A stretch of DNA of 64,000 nucleotides from Sialis fuliginosa (GCA_961205875.1 OY540815.1:13949638-14013637), one strand, 5' to 3'; positions 36,024 through 49,400 are shown, numbered from the stretch's first letter. Notes: generated by a model not told the origin, from the letters alone. Numbers and translations are program-made.

Positions 36024-38281
36024 ATAAGTCAGTCGCTTCTGCTAACTTATTATTAAAGAGTATGCAAAATAGTTTAAATTAGTATTGAATACCTCAACAA
36101 TAACTTTTTAAATTTTATATGTTCTAATTACAATCGTGAAAGAAAATTTTAAAGAATCAAAACCCAGAACCACGTTAAAAATAGGTTCTGTAGGTTCCAT
36201 ATGCCGCTGAATATCGCAGATTCAATTGGCTATTATCACCGTCTAGTCAAGCGTTTTATAAAAAAAAAAAACTGTAATTTAAACTTGATGGCGATTATTT
36301 TTTCTCGAGTATCATTTCTGTACTATATACAAAAGATAAAAAAAAAATATAAAAACATCCCACAATTATCTTTAAGAGAGGTGATAGTTGATAATATACA
36401 TGTATCGGTCAAAGAAGCATCTTCATCATTTAACTACATATTTTTAGATACCTACAATTAATAAAATCGATAGCGATTTCTGTTGTACAATAAATAAAAT
36501 TTTGATTTTTGTTTCAATAATTTTATATATTCATTATTTTATATATTCAAAAATAAACCTTTATTTGAAAAAATATATTTTTTATGTTAAAAAATAAAAC
36601 ATTAATTTTGAAATCAAAAATAACATTAAAACCCTCGGTACAAACCCATAACATGTACTACAAAATGCCCCTATAAAACAGCCTCTTAAATTTGCACATA
36701 AAATTCAAAATAAACTTACATTATCTAGGAACATAAATAAGATTTATTTAATATGCATAAAAGATATGATCAATTTAAATTATGTGTGTAATTCTGTTTA
36801 AGAGAGAATGCAATGTACGCTGTATTGTGATATAATGCTCTTTGCCGTTCAAATGAAACTTTGTAGAATAGTTTTACCGCGCATATAAGATTTTGCTAAA
36901 TGAGGTAAATACAGAAGTTTTATGAGTAGTTTATGCGCTAATTAAAATGGTAATTATTAATTAACAGCGTCAAATTAAAATGTAAAACAGTATACGCCAT
37001 AGCATTTTATTTTCTCTTCAAGTACATATTGTAAAAATTAAAACGAAAATTGATTCATAGGAAATTATAAAGTAAAATGGCAGATATCTATACACTAGAA
37101 TTCAGAGTAATAAGAAGTTCTGTCTTTTTGCTATAAAATGTATAGTATTTGTCAATAATTAAAATTAAAATTAAATTAAAACTTCAAAAATATGACATTT
37201 CTAGAACATAGGTAAATACGATTGCAATTTAACAAACTTCGAATACATGTATGCTAATGTAAATATAGGCAGCAAACATCAAAGAAGTAGAGAGAAAACA
37301 ACCAAGATTATGATTAAAAATTACATACGTAGAAAAATAAAGGAATCGGCTCGAACATAGCCGTTTGAAATTGTCGGAGAAATCTTAGAGTAATATTAAC
37401 AAAAGAACGACGACCGAATAAATTTAATCAAGAACCGTATAACTTGAGTAAACATACCAAATACTCCTTACTACTATAAACTAAAGTTATTATTATTCAT
37501 TTCGTTTCACACAAAAGACATGTGAGATTTTCATTTACCCTCTATTGTATGCATATCTATATAACAACGTCAGATGTAGAAGATTTTATTATGTAGAGGA
37601 TTGCAAAAATGTGTACTTTAATACAATGTAAAACAGCTAACTAATGTTGCGCACTGCATTTTTATCTAAATAAAAATATCCAATTTTGATCATAATTTTC
37701 ACGTTTTAATTGCAATTTTTTTGAATCTATAAATTAGTCATATAAATAACAAATTATGTATATTATATTTTTAATAAGATATTTTATATTGATTTTTTAA
37801 ATTAGAATTGATAACAATAAAATATCTAAAAATGATATTTAACTTTTGTTTATTTCTCCACAACAAAATATACAAAATTTTTAATAAAAATTATGTTTTG
37901 TATAGAAAAGTATACATCAATAAATATAATGATTCAATTCATTTGAAATAAAAATCAAATTCAACTATTATAGACCCTATTGAAAATAGTCTAGGCACGA
38001 CCGCCGCGCGCCTAAACTCGCGACAGTAATAGGCGCGCCTAACGGAGGATTAATTTTGTGATTATGTTAAATAAACTCGACTTTAGAAGATAGAGTTGGA
38101 TAAAGTAAAAACATCAATAATAAAGCGATGTATAAAGGTGTTATGTATTCATTACAAAAAACTGACGTTTGAAATTTCTTGGTAAGTAAAGTCACAACAT
38201 AGTCAGTACCATCAAACATGCGTAAAACAATGCCTAATAATTACGTATTTTTTGAATTTTTATTAATAAATAGTCACAGAT
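36024..38281. other. intergenic, nothing firm
   Basis: AT-rich with no supported gene. An 86-codon frame at 36201-36461 shows no domain. A short CpG-rich patch at 37995-38045 includes the perfect palindrome TAGGCGCGCCTA (38030-38041); its meaning is unknown. Confidence 0.5.
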
Positions 38282-38668
38282 AAAAAATATCTGCCTTGGG
38301 AACCACGGGACTTTCTTATACCTAACCTAACCTAACAGTGAATTGTATACGTGATTCTTTGTTTATTAAAACATTTCTAACAAACTAACAAGAAAGAACA
38401 AAATGAATAATTTTATATTTATATAACAAGTGATTTTTTTTAACGTAATAACTGAAAACGGATGTTTACTCTTGTAAATTTTTGGATTTTTTTATGTAAT
38501 TATTTAGATTCACCTACACAGTTCACTCTCAGTATTACGTATAAGAAAGTCCCATGTAACCTACGGCAAATACACACACTGTTCAATCTCTGTAATACGT
38601 ATAAGAAAGTCCCATGACACTCATGGCAGATATTTCTCCTCTGTTATGAACCATTTGAATTATAATCT
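38282..38668. repeat. repeat block with three copies of the 40-bp motif
   Basis: 38282-38322 carries the motif on one strand (ATATCTGCC...CTTTCTTATA). 38534-38570 and 38595-38635 carry it in the opposite orientation as a direct pair about 60 bp apart. From about 38435 to 38668 the block matches 57062-57436 in reverse, apart from about 120 extra bases in that copy. CCTAACCTAACCTAAC interrupts the first motif copy. Confidence 0.6.
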
Positions 38669-38839
38669 TTTTTTTTTCAAAAATTCGTTTTTACGAACAA
38701 AATGAATACAACACAAATTATAGATATAGATATTACCTACATTTTTTAACTTGACCATTTTTCTCTATTTCGCACTGTTTCAGAGTAATTCGAAAAATTA
38801 AAAAACGACGTAGGTAAACATCCGTATCCGGTTGAAAGA

Positions 38840-39090
38840 TCGTTTTCAAAAATAGGACGTTTTCTTCCCAGCCAAAAATTAATCTTAAATATAAAATATC
38901 ACCCTTCTACGATTTGTCGTATTTGAGTTACAGCGCTTACAGACAGACAGACAGACAGACGGACACACATACATCATGGCGAAAATAGTCAGAATGGATT
39001 CAGGGAAGGTCAAAATAGATAATTCCGTCAAAATCCGGAGTTCGAAAAAAATCGGCTTCACTATACTTACTTATACTAATGTATATTTCA
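38840..39090 (+). repeat. dispersed retroposon-like tail, longest copy
   Basis: The same block as 24660-24790 (TTCTTCCCAGCC, TCACCCTTCTACGA, TTTGAGTTACAG) is followed by gacagacagacagacagac and then by TGGCGAAAATAGTCAGAA and TTCGAAAAAAATCGGC, the usual order at the 3' end of insect non-LTR elements. No open frame. Confidence 0.5.
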
Positions 39091-39218
39091 TATACATGGT
39101 ATAAGAAAATAAAAATGATAAATTTGTAAATGATGAAAAATTGTGTAATGTAAAGTTTGCATAGACATGAAATAAATCTATTTATTTTGTAAAAATGTAT
39201 TTTATCAACTCGTGATCA

Positions 39219-39416
39219 TCATAGATGTCTATCTGGGAATAGAGTAGTACTAGTACAATGTAAGTTAGTCGTTTTTTTCTGCGGAATGTCGCCGGATGAT
39301 TTAATGAGGCGAACGAGGTCCGCGAGGGCAGATATATGGCGCAGACGGAATTTCCCAAACGGCTCGTATTTATGTTCTAATTTTCGTAGTTCCACAAGTA
39401 CTAGCTCATATAACAT
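39219..39416 (-). CDS. uncertain short reading frame, unidentified
   Basis: A 65-residue minus-strand frame begins MLYELVLVELRKLEHKYEPF and continues with a mixed charged and hydrophobic sequence. It sits in DNA that is clearly less AT-rich than its surroundings. Upstream the frame stays open for about ten more codons. The composition looks more protein-like than the other short frames, but I recognise no family, and no splice partner is obvious. It could be a retrocopy or an exon fragment, or chance. Confidence 0.25.
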   Translation of the reverse strand: MLYELVLVELRKLEHKYEPFGKFRLRHISALADLVRLIKSSGDIPQKKTTNLHCTSTTLFPDRHL

Positions 39417-40259
39417 TCGTCTTTGATTGCTTGCGAATTATGTTTTTATGATGACGAGATGAAAAAATTCAAATAAAATATTTATAACTAAGTGCTGTTA
39501 TACTTTATCATACTTCATTGGAGTGTTTTGCGGTTGTTAAGACTTGTCGCGTAAAAATTGTATTTTAACTTCTTATGGCGTGTTCACACCGAAAAAACAA
39601 AACACGAACATCGTGTCTTTTAGACAAAATGTCAACAAATTTTAAAAACAGAGTGTTCACACCGAAAAAACACTCGAAAAACGACAAAACAGGAACATGT
39701 TTTCACGGACAAAATTGCAACTTTTTACCAACATTTCGCCAACAAGACCTCATTAAGGGGATAACAAAATATAAACATGTCATTTTTGGCGTTTACACCA
39801 ACAAAAACAAAACAGCAACATATTTTGATTGACATTTTAACAACATGTAATAAAACAGACCCTTAGTATCGGATAGATTTGTACAAAAAAGACACTGTTT
39901 TTGTTATCCATCTCATATGGAAAACAAATTGTGTTTTTTATTTTATATTGGAGAAATACGTACTATTTTCAACCGTTGAGTTATCAGTTTTTTGATAGTA
40001 TCAAAATAAAACTAGTAATTACATTTTTAATAACTTATAAAATATAACGCAGTAACAAAATCCATCAACAAATTTTAATTATCTAATTCAGTAATTGATT
40101 AATTAATTAAATACTAAATAATAATAACCTTAACATTAGAAAACATTTCAAAGTTTATTATTATTAATAATTTAATAAAATATTTTCTATAAAGGAAATT
40201 TAATATATTATTATATTATTTATATGTATATGTTGTATAAATATTTTATATAATTACTT

Positions 40260-41730
40260 ATAGAGCAAGAGCCCGTGAGTGCCAGACCTTCGGATTTTTA
40301 TAAAAGCTGAAAGTTCTTCTATGTGTGTCCCTAGTACAGGTAAGAATGATCCCCACTCATGAAGCTGAGGCAGCGGTGGCTTTGGCAGGTAACAGGTAAC
40401 AAAGGTGTGTAAAATTCCATCTCAAATTCATCATGAAATAAAACTGAATTTTTTTATATTTGATTCATAATAATATCAAAACTCGCGTTACTCATTGCCA
40501 GACAGTTAGTATGGTTACAACCCTCTGCCGGACACCCCTAAACTATTATAATTTATAATTATACTTACGTTATATTATAAAACCTAAATTTTATATATAA
40601 TTTTTTGGGAGCCTATTAAACTATGTTTACATAGTAGCCGGACAGTTTCGAAGGTTCTATCATCTTGCCAGACGCATTCAAAGTGAGCAGTAATCGGGAG
40701 AGCAAGGAGCGTATACAGTAACTAGTGCGAGTGAAACAGAGCGCTTGGTCTATTGCGGCCCTTCACTGCGCATCAGCTGCTGTTTATTGTAATCATTTGG
40801 TGAACGGTTATGCTCATAATAAACGTATTATTTTTCTGTGCAGTTTATAAAATATGGATATATTGACGATAACGATGAAAATGATGAAAATATTTAGATT
40901 TAATTAAAATAAATGAATTTCTCTGTAAATTTCTTATCTAAAAAAAATGTGTCCTTTGGTTTAATAAACAATAAAATTTGATTTACTTTGATTCATTGGC
41001 TTTATAATTTTAATAGCATTGAAAATAATAAACTTCTTAAAAATGAAAAATAATATCAATTAAATTATTAGATTTTCGACATGATTGACATTGTATTAGA
41101 AAAATTTAACTGAGTATTATTTTAAATATTTGTTATTCAAACTGTAAAAATTTATTTAATGAAATTTCTGGATTAAGAAAAAAATAAACTGCACAATTTG
41201 AAATTAATAACAGTGGATGCACAGTGAAGGGCCGCAATAGACCAAGCGCTCTGTTTCACTCGCACTAGTTACTGTATACGCTCCTTGCTCTCCCTATTAC
41301 TGCTCAATTTGAATGCGTCTGGCAAGATGATAGAACCTTCGAAACTGTCCGGCTACTATGTAAACATAGTTTAATAGGCTCCCAAAAAATTATATATAAA
41401 ATTTAGGTTTTATAATATAACGTAAGTATAATTATAAATTATAATAGTTTAGGGGTGTCCGGCAGAGGGTTGTAACCATACTAACTGTCTGGCAATGAGC
41501 AACGCGAGTTTTGATATTATTATGAATCAAATATAAAAAAATTCAGTTTTATTTCATGATGAATTTGAGATGGAATTTTACACACCTTTGTTACCTGTTA
41601 CCTGCCAAAGCCACCGCTGCCTCAGCTTCATGAGTGGGGATCATTCTTACCTGTACTAGGGACACACATAGAAGAACTTTCAGCTTTTATAAAAATCCGA
41701 AGGTCTGGCACTCACTGGCTCTTGGACTAT
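40260..41730. mobile_element. large palindromic foldback, two 515-bp arms
   Basis: 40260-40774 and 41216-41730 are inverted copies of equal length with only a handful of differences by eye. They start ATAG..CAAGAGCC and end GGCTCTTG..CTAT. The 441-bp loop is AT-rich. The arms contain the repeated CAGGTAACAGGTAACA, several GCCGGACA/GCCAGAC words and an inner GC-rich part with GGTCTATTGCGGCC. No frame is open across the arms. Equal lengths and few changes point to a recent origin or gene-conversion between the arms. Confidence 0.85.
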
Positions 41731-42549
41731 TATATTATATTTTAAATAATTATAATATATAATATGTAAGTACTATAAAGTTTACCAGAGACTCACGACT
41801 CTTTTATTATTATTAAACGGTGAGAGATATTTAAAAAAATGTATAAACAAATTTCAGTTAAAAAAAATGATGTATAATTTTAATTGATGTAAATAGTTCT
41901 AATAGATTTTCAAATAAAAATTTAACACTTTATAGGTGTCCTAAAATTCACTGTTAAATACCTGCTACGTTTCCGAAATCGGTTAGTTTTCAAATAGGAG
42001 TACAGATGGTTTATGATTTATTATTCATTTGTATGCATATACAAATGAATTTGTCTCAACCGTAGATCAGTGTTTCTTAACCGTTTTATGCTCCCAAATA
42101 TCTTTTAATACATATTAAAATAATTTGCAGAATATTTGCTTTTTTCTCTTACCAAAAATATAAATTCACCTGATATAGTAAATATAAATAACTTTTTTGC
42201 TTAGTTTCTTTATTACGCTCATTGAAAGAAAATAATATTAACATATTATTTTATTTTAAACCATTAAGATGGCAATGACATTGCATTAACATAAATATAC
42301 TTATATGGTATATTAATTTTAATTTATATAAGATATTAAAAAAAAAAGATATTCAAATTTTAAATATTGAAAAATCAAAACTAATTAACTAAATACTTTT
42401 TAAAATACTATAATATATCATGCACGTGCAGAGTATAGAAAAAATGTATTGTTAAAATATTATTACACATAGGCAATAAATCAACCTTTTCTCAGTTTAT
42501 ATTTCTATAGATGTATATGACAATACAGGGGTGTACAATCAGTACAATA

Positions 42550-42990
42550 GGCATGATGCCAGTAACAAAGTATCACTGAAATTATGATTTTAAATAATGA
42601 AATAGGTTAAAAAGATTCTAAAAAATGTATTTATTTTTATATTAAAAGTGAGATTAATATAATTTTTTTTAAAATAAAAACACAAAATACAGCAATCCGC
42701 CATGTTTAATTATTATTATAAATAATTTTATGATTTTAAATTAGCAGTTTGCTCAGTTTTGTGTTACCAAAATTAAAACCGAGAAACGTTAGCGATGGAA
42801 AAAGGATTTATTATTGTTGACAAGGAGTGTTTATATAGGCGTGACGTCAAAAATGCGCTATGACATCTGCAAGCGTTTTGGCGTCAAATTCAAAATTAGT
42901 TTTAAAAGGGTTGATTTTTGCGATTAAACCTTTATTTTCTACAGCAATAAGTATTTTTTTTGGAAATAGGAGACACGTAAGGTCATCATA
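42550..42990. mobile_element. longer inverted copy of the GGCATGATGCC MITE
   Basis: It starts TA-GGCATGATGCC at 42548 and follows the 9177-9400 element in reverse. A stretch of about 240 bp (42600-42837) not present in that element separates the terminal 50 bp from the rest. The far end, near GGTCATCATATGATG, has lost the clear terminal repeat. Confidence 0.65.
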
Positions 42991-43870
42991 TGATGTAAAA
43001 TTTAAATAAAAATTAAAGATCTAGTTTCCGAAACTATTAAATGTTATATTTTGCGAAAGATAGTTTGCTTCTAATCAACATTTAAAAAAAGATAAAGTTA
43101 TAAAGAAAAGCATACACAATGTAAAATATAACATAATAATTTTATATAACATTTAGTAATAGATTATAGTTAAAAACATATTTAATAATTTTCAATCAGA
43201 AAACAGAGTTAAGTATACATATGTACACTACATACATATACATATATTATATTTTATTATTTCTTTGGACTTCTTGGTGGATAAAAAATATAAAAAAAAA
43301 TGTATTTACATATGTGTTTCTTTGGCAAAGGTTTCGTAATTACTATCCCTCCGTTGGTAATAATAATACATTTTTACTGCATAGTATACGTTTAATAAAA
43401 TTCATAAAAATCAATATAAAAAACATAAAACTTTTCATTTTTTTACAAAAATAGTGATAATTTCTAATTTTTATTATACTTCGTATTACATTAAAGTAAA
43501 ATTAAAATAACATTCTAAATATTATGTTGGACAACCCTGTATTCTTGTCTATAGAAACATGTTTTTTTTGGTGTGAACGCTCTAAAAACATTTGTCAAAA
43601 TTTTGTTAAAATGACGTGTTTGTGTTTTGTTTTTTAAGAACAAAACACAAACTCTGTCAAGAGAGACAAGTTGCAATTTTGTTGTAAAAATGTTCCTGTT
43701 TTGTCTTTTATCAACTGTTTTTTCGGTGTGAACACCACATTAGAACCGAAAAACTTGTTTACGGTTATACAGTTGAACATTCATGACGATAATAAAAAGT
43801 TTTTAAGTGCGGTCTTTAAATTATTCATGGTTTCTAGACATAAACTACATCTTCATGATTGAGATTATTC

Positions 43871-44132
43871 ATTCCATTTTTACGAATTCGTTCAAAAATT
43901 AATGAAAACATCCACTGACCGAATGTACAACCAAAATGACGCACATATAAAAAAAATATATTTTAATGAATAAAAATAATAATTAAGTCAAAATGTACAA
44001 ATTAAAAAAATCATTATTCTTTCCATTTTTACAGCTTCGTTCAAAAACTAACGAAAACATCAACTAATGAAAATAATATTTTAACAAACAAAAATAATAA
44101 TTTTGAAGTCAAAATGTACAAACTAAAAAAAT
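43871..44132 (+). repeat. diverged two-copy tandem repeat, unit about 159 bp
   Basis: The words TTCCATTTTTAC, TTCGTTCAAAAA, AACGAAAACATC/AATGAAAACATC, AAAAATAATAATT and GTCAAAATGTACAAA occur in the same order starting at 43871 and 44030. The second unit lacks part of the middle. Confidence 0.65.
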
Positions 44133-46392
44133 CCAATACTCCATTACGATAAATTTTCTCATTTAAAAAAAGTAAATTTAAAAATACATATATATTTATA
44201 CACCCCAACCATCGATAAGACCTAGAACCTCTGGAAAAGCCATAAGAAAGAAAACATACCTATTGGATTAAAAAGATATTAAAATCAATCATTTGAATAT
44301 AGCTACTTTTGTTAAATGCTCCACGCCCCACCACATCGGGTTTGGGATTTTATGAAAAGCTTTCAATTTTGTTTTCAAAATGATCGGAAGTTCGTGTATG
44401 ATTGAAAGGTAAACGCGTTTCCGCTCCCATTTCCCTCTGAACTCAATACCTATATTTGATTTTATTCATGGCTCAGATGAAGACATAATGGGAAGAAGTC
44501 AGGAATTTTTTATCCGGCTTTCGAATCGGAATTCAAAATGATGTTGGCAAATTTACGATGGGAAATACTATTTGAAAGACGAGATATTTATTTTAAATAT
44601 CGAACTCGTTAAGATGTTATGTTTATATTTATAAATAGCAATTTACCGGAGTGTATGAAATTGAAAGAAAGAATAGATTTATCAAAATGTATGAATTTAT
44701 TTCTTACATTATTTGAAAAAAAAACTCGAACGAAATATTTCAAGTATGATTACGTCAAGAAATTTGCTTTTAAATAAAATGAAATTTTTGTAAATACAAT
44801 GAATAAATGAAACCAATAAATGCATCAACATTTGTTCCATCATTATGTTACTATTAAATATAGAATAAAGATAAAACATAGTAGGTACCTACATTGTTTA
44901 GAAGTCAAAAATCATTCATTGTATCAACAGCATTCTTTTACACTTATTACAACAATTTCAAAATGTCTGTGAAATAACAATATCAATAGTGCAAGTAACT
45001 GCATCAACAATAGCTTTATATTTGTACATTGTAGTTCGTTCTCTGACAGACGGATTGAGAAACTGTTGTAGATACATAACATATAACTGAACACCTACAT
45101 ACACGATTACTGTTTATCGTAAATATATTCACATTTTTATGTACATGTATGAAAAATATCTGTCGAGATAAAGATATTTACAATCGTTTGTGTCGACTAC
45201 CAATAAATTATATAATATTTCGAGGAGAAAGGATTTTTGAAACAGTTTATTATAAAGGTCTGCATAGACAAAAACAATAGGAGAAAAATATTTTTTTCCA
45301 ATGTCTAAAAGAACTTGGCTTAAACTGTATTTTCGTAAAAAAATCTGGAAATGGCCTTATTCATTTTTATGTTAAAATAAGAACATCCTGACTAAAAAAA
45401 TTTGCTTGAACAAAAATACAAATCACCTGCTTAACATTTGTTTTATAAATCTTATAATAATAAAATATATTTTTTTTACTCTTAACGTTTGTACCAATGA
45501 AAATTGGAAAATATAGATAATTCAATTTTATTTTATAAAAATTAAATTTACAAAATAACATCCAACACATGTTTTCTTGCGCAACGCTGGAAAATTGTAG
45601 TCATTTTAATTGCATCTTCCAATACTTGATCTAACATGTACATATATTAATATTTCGGCCATTTTTGCTCAAATGTTGGTTAAAAGTCACTTCAGAGTTT
45701 CTAGTTTGTTTACATAAACTGATATTTTAAAATTAATTTTGCTTGGAAAGACGTCATAGTTTCTCTTACTGTGTGTGTTGTCCTACCATCCTGATTCTTG
45801 ATCCATCATATTAGAACTAAAACTAAAACTAATCTAGATTTCCTACTTCATTCTGGAAAAATTATGCCTCCAACCACAGACCATGCCACATCATTTCTTT
45901 TATGAGCATTGGTTTCATGTAAATATTTTTGGTGTTTTCAGTTCCCAGAACTTACATATATTTATTTATAGATCCACTCATCAGTTGGTGGAGTTTAATT
46001 AACATATCGTAATCAAAATTCTGTTTGTGTAGTAATTATTGAATTATTTCTTGCGTATAGCAATACGATTTGGGCTCGTTATTGCAGTGTGTACCTACTC
46101 TCGATACTAAAATTTTTCGAGTTAACAATAAATTTTAAAAAATATAGACAAAATAAGTAGAGTGACTTATTATGCCCCACTATAAAGACGATAATATATA
46201 ATACATATATACAATTTCAGTATCCGACATAATTTAAAATATGTTTGTTGTACATTGTACATATATAGAAGAGCTGTTATGTTACATATTCAATGTTATA
46301 CATATAATTAATTATATGATGATAAACTAAAAAATATTGTACATTTTTGCTAATAGATACCTCTGAAAACATTGTTCACGAATGTTAACAAG
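44133..46392. other. intergenic, nothing firm
   Basis: AT-rich DNA. A slightly GC-richer, unique patch lies at 44320-44560 but has no usable frame. No gene, RNA or repeat was recognised up to the satellite edge. Confidence 0.5.
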
Positions 46393-46405
46393 ATGCAATT
46401 AAGGG
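46393..46405 (+). repeat. left 13-bp flank of the satellite
   Basis: ATGCAATTAAGGG directly precedes the first TTAA of the array. Its exact reverse complement CCCTTAATTGCAT follows the last TTAA at 56904-56916. Confidence 0.8.
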
Positions 46406-49400
46406 TTAAGAGCATCACGCACTTAAAGACCTTCGCGTGCTACTTCCCTTTTTAAAAACAAGTTAAAACTAAAAAAACAAATAAAAACTCATACGCTAAC
46501 AAAGAAGTAAATTGAATAGTTAATATCTCAGCTTGGTGCGATCGAGGAGACTCCAATTTTTTTTTTAAATGTAGCTTACACTATTATCTTTAAGAGCATC
46601 ACGCACTTAAAGACCTTCGCGTGCTCCTTCCCTTTTTAAAAACAAGTTAAAACTAAAAAAAAACAAATTAAAACTCATACGCTAACAAAGAAGTAAATTG
46701 AATAGTTAATATCTCAGCTTGGCGCGATCGAAGAGACTCCAGTTTTTTTTTTAAATGTAGCTTACACTATTATCTTTAAGAGCATCACGCACTTAAAGAC
46801 CTTCGCGTGCTCCTTCCCTTTTTAAAAACAAGTTAAAACTAAAAAAACAAATTAAAACTCATACGCTAACAAAGAAGTAAATTGAATAGTTAATATCTCA
46901 GCTTGGCGCGATCGAAGAGACTCCAGTTTTTTTTAAAATGTAGCTTACACTATTATCTTTAAGAGCATCACGCACTTAAAGACCTTCGCGTGCTCCTTCC
47001 CTTTTTAAAAACAAGTTAAAACTAAAAAAACAAATTAAAAATCATACGCTTACAAAGAAGTAAATTGAATAGTTAATATCTCAGCTTGGCGCGATCGAAG
47101 AGACTCCAGTTTTTTTTTAAATGTAGCTTACACTATTATCTTTAAGAGCATCACGCACTTAAAGACCTTCGCGTACTCCTTCCCTTTTTAAAAACAAGTT
47201 AAAACTAAAAAAACAAATTAAAACTCATACGCTAACAAAGAAGTAAATTGAATAGTTAATATCTCAGCTTGGCGCGATCGAAGAGACTCCAGTATTTTTT
47301 TTAAATGTAGCTTACACTATTATCTTTAAGAGCATCACGCACTTAAAGACCTTCGCGTGCTCCTTCCCTTTTTAAAAACAAGTTAAAACTAAAAAAACAA
47401 ATTAAAAATCATACGCTTACAAAGAAGTAAATTGAATAGTTAATATCTCAGCTTGGCGCGATCGAAGAGACTCCAGTTTTTTTTTAAATGTAGCTTACAC
47501 TATTATCTTTAAGAGCATCACGCACTTAAAGACCTTCGCGTGCTCCTTCCCTTTTTAAAAACAAGTTAAAACTAAAAAAAACAAATTAAAAATCATACGC
47601 TAACAAAGAAGTAAATTGAATAGTTAATATCTCAGCTTGGCGCGATCGAAGAGACTCCAGTTTTTTTTTTTAAATGTAGCTTACACTATTATCTTTAAGA
47701 GCATCACGCACTTAAAGACCTTCGCGTGCTCCTTCCCTTTTTAAAAACAAGTTAAAACTAAAAAAAACAAATTAAAAATCATACGCTAACAAAGAAGTAA
47801 ATTGAATAGTTAATATCTCAGCTTGGCGCGATCGAAGAGACTCCAGTTTTTTTTTTTAAATGTAGCTTACACTATTATCTTTAAGAGCATCACGCACTTA
47901 AAGACCTTCGCGTGCTACTTCCCTTTTTAAAAACAAGTTAAAACTAAAAAAACAAATAAAAACTCATACGCTAACAAAGAAGTAAATTGAATAGTTAATA
48001 TCTCAGCTTGGCGCGATCGAAGAGACTCCAGTTTTTTTTTTAAATGTAGCTTACACTATTATCTTTAAGAGCATCACGCACTTAAAGACCTTCGCGTGCT
48101 CTTTCCCTTTTTTAAAACAAGTTAAAACTAAAAAAACAAATTAAAACTCATACGCTAACAAAGAAGTAAATTGAATAGTTAATATCTCAGCTTGGTGCGA
48201 TCGAGGAGACTCCAGTTTTTTTTTTAAATGTAGCTTACACTATTATCTTTAAGAGCATCACGCACTTAAAGACCTTCGCGTGCTCCTTCCCTTTTTAAAA
48301 ACAAGTTAAAACTAAAAAAACAAATTAAAACTCATACGCTAACAAAGAAGTAAATTGAATAGTTAATATCTCAGCTTGGTGCGATCGAGGAGACTCCAGT
48401 TTTTTTTTTAAATGTAGCTTACACTATTATCTTTAAGAGCATCACGCACTTAAAGACCTTCGCGTGCTCCTTCCCTTTTTAAAAACAAGTTAAAACTAAA
48501 AAAACAAATTAAAAATCATACGCTTACAAAGAAGTAAATTGAATAGTTAATATCTCAGCTTGGCGCGATCGAAGAGACTCCAGTTTTTTTTTTAAATGTA
48601 GCTTACACTATTATCTTTAAGAGCATCACGCACTTAAAGACCTTCGCGTGCTCCTTCCCTTTTTAAAAACAAGTTAAAACTAAAAAAACAAATTAAAACT
48701 CATACGCTAACAAAGAAGTAAATTGAATAGTTAATATCTCAGCTTGGCGCGATCGAAGAGACTCCAGTTTTTTTTTAAATGTAGCTTACACTATTATCTT
48801 TAAGAGCATCACGCACTTAAAGACCTTCGCGTGCTCCTTCCCTTTTTAAAAACAAGTTAAAACTAAAAAAACAAATTAAAACTCATACGCTAACAAAGAA
48901 GTAAATTGAATAGTTAATATCTCAGCTTGGCGCGATCGAAGAGACTCCAGTTTTTTTTTTTAAATGTAGCTTACACTATTATCTTTAAGAGCATCACGCA
49001 CTTAAAGACCTTCGCGTGCTCCTTCCCTTTTTAAAAACAAGTTAAAACTAAAAAAACAAATTAAAACTCATACGCTAACAAAGAAGTAAATTGAATAGTT
49101 AATATCTCAGCTTGGCGCGATCGAAGAGACTCCAGTTTTTTTTTTAAATGTAGCTTACACTATTATCTTTAAGAGCATCACGCACTTAAAGACCTTCGCG
49201 TGCTCCTTCCCTTTTTAAAAACAAGTTAAAACTAAAAAAACAAATTAAAAATCATACGCTTACAAAGAAGTAAATTGAATAGTTAATATCTCAGCTTGGC
49301 GCGATCGAAGAGACTCCAGTTTTTTTTTTAAATGTAGCTTACACTATTATCTTTAAGAGCATCACGCACTTAAAGACCTTCGCGTGCTCTTTCCCTTTTT

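Larger units (their letters stand above)
39573..43742. mobile_element. 4.2 kb TTA-flanked element, host for nested insertions
   Basis: The element proper is 39576-43739. Its left end TGGCGTGTTCACACCG is mirrored by CGGTGTGAACACCACA at the right, and TTA lies outside both (39573-39575, 43740-43742). Degenerate further copies of GTTCACACCGAAAAAAC occur inside each end (about 39652, 39787 and 43565), forming subterminal repeats. TTA target and short inverted ends suggest a PIF/Harbinger-like non-autonomous element; this is inferred. No transposase frame is present. It contains the palindrome at 40260-41730 and the MITE at 42550-42990. Open frames of 85 and 63 codons at the two ends are formed by the terminal repeats. 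Confidence 0.7.

Noticed and set aside
38320-38336. CCTAACCTAACCTAAC as telomere-like repeat
   Set aside because: It is only about three units and is not the TTAGG unit usual for insects. Similar short runs occur in the LRR intron near 29912.
39575-39832. 85-codon lysine-rich plus-strand frame
   Set aside because: It is a translation of the left terminal and subterminal repeats of the 4.2 kb element.
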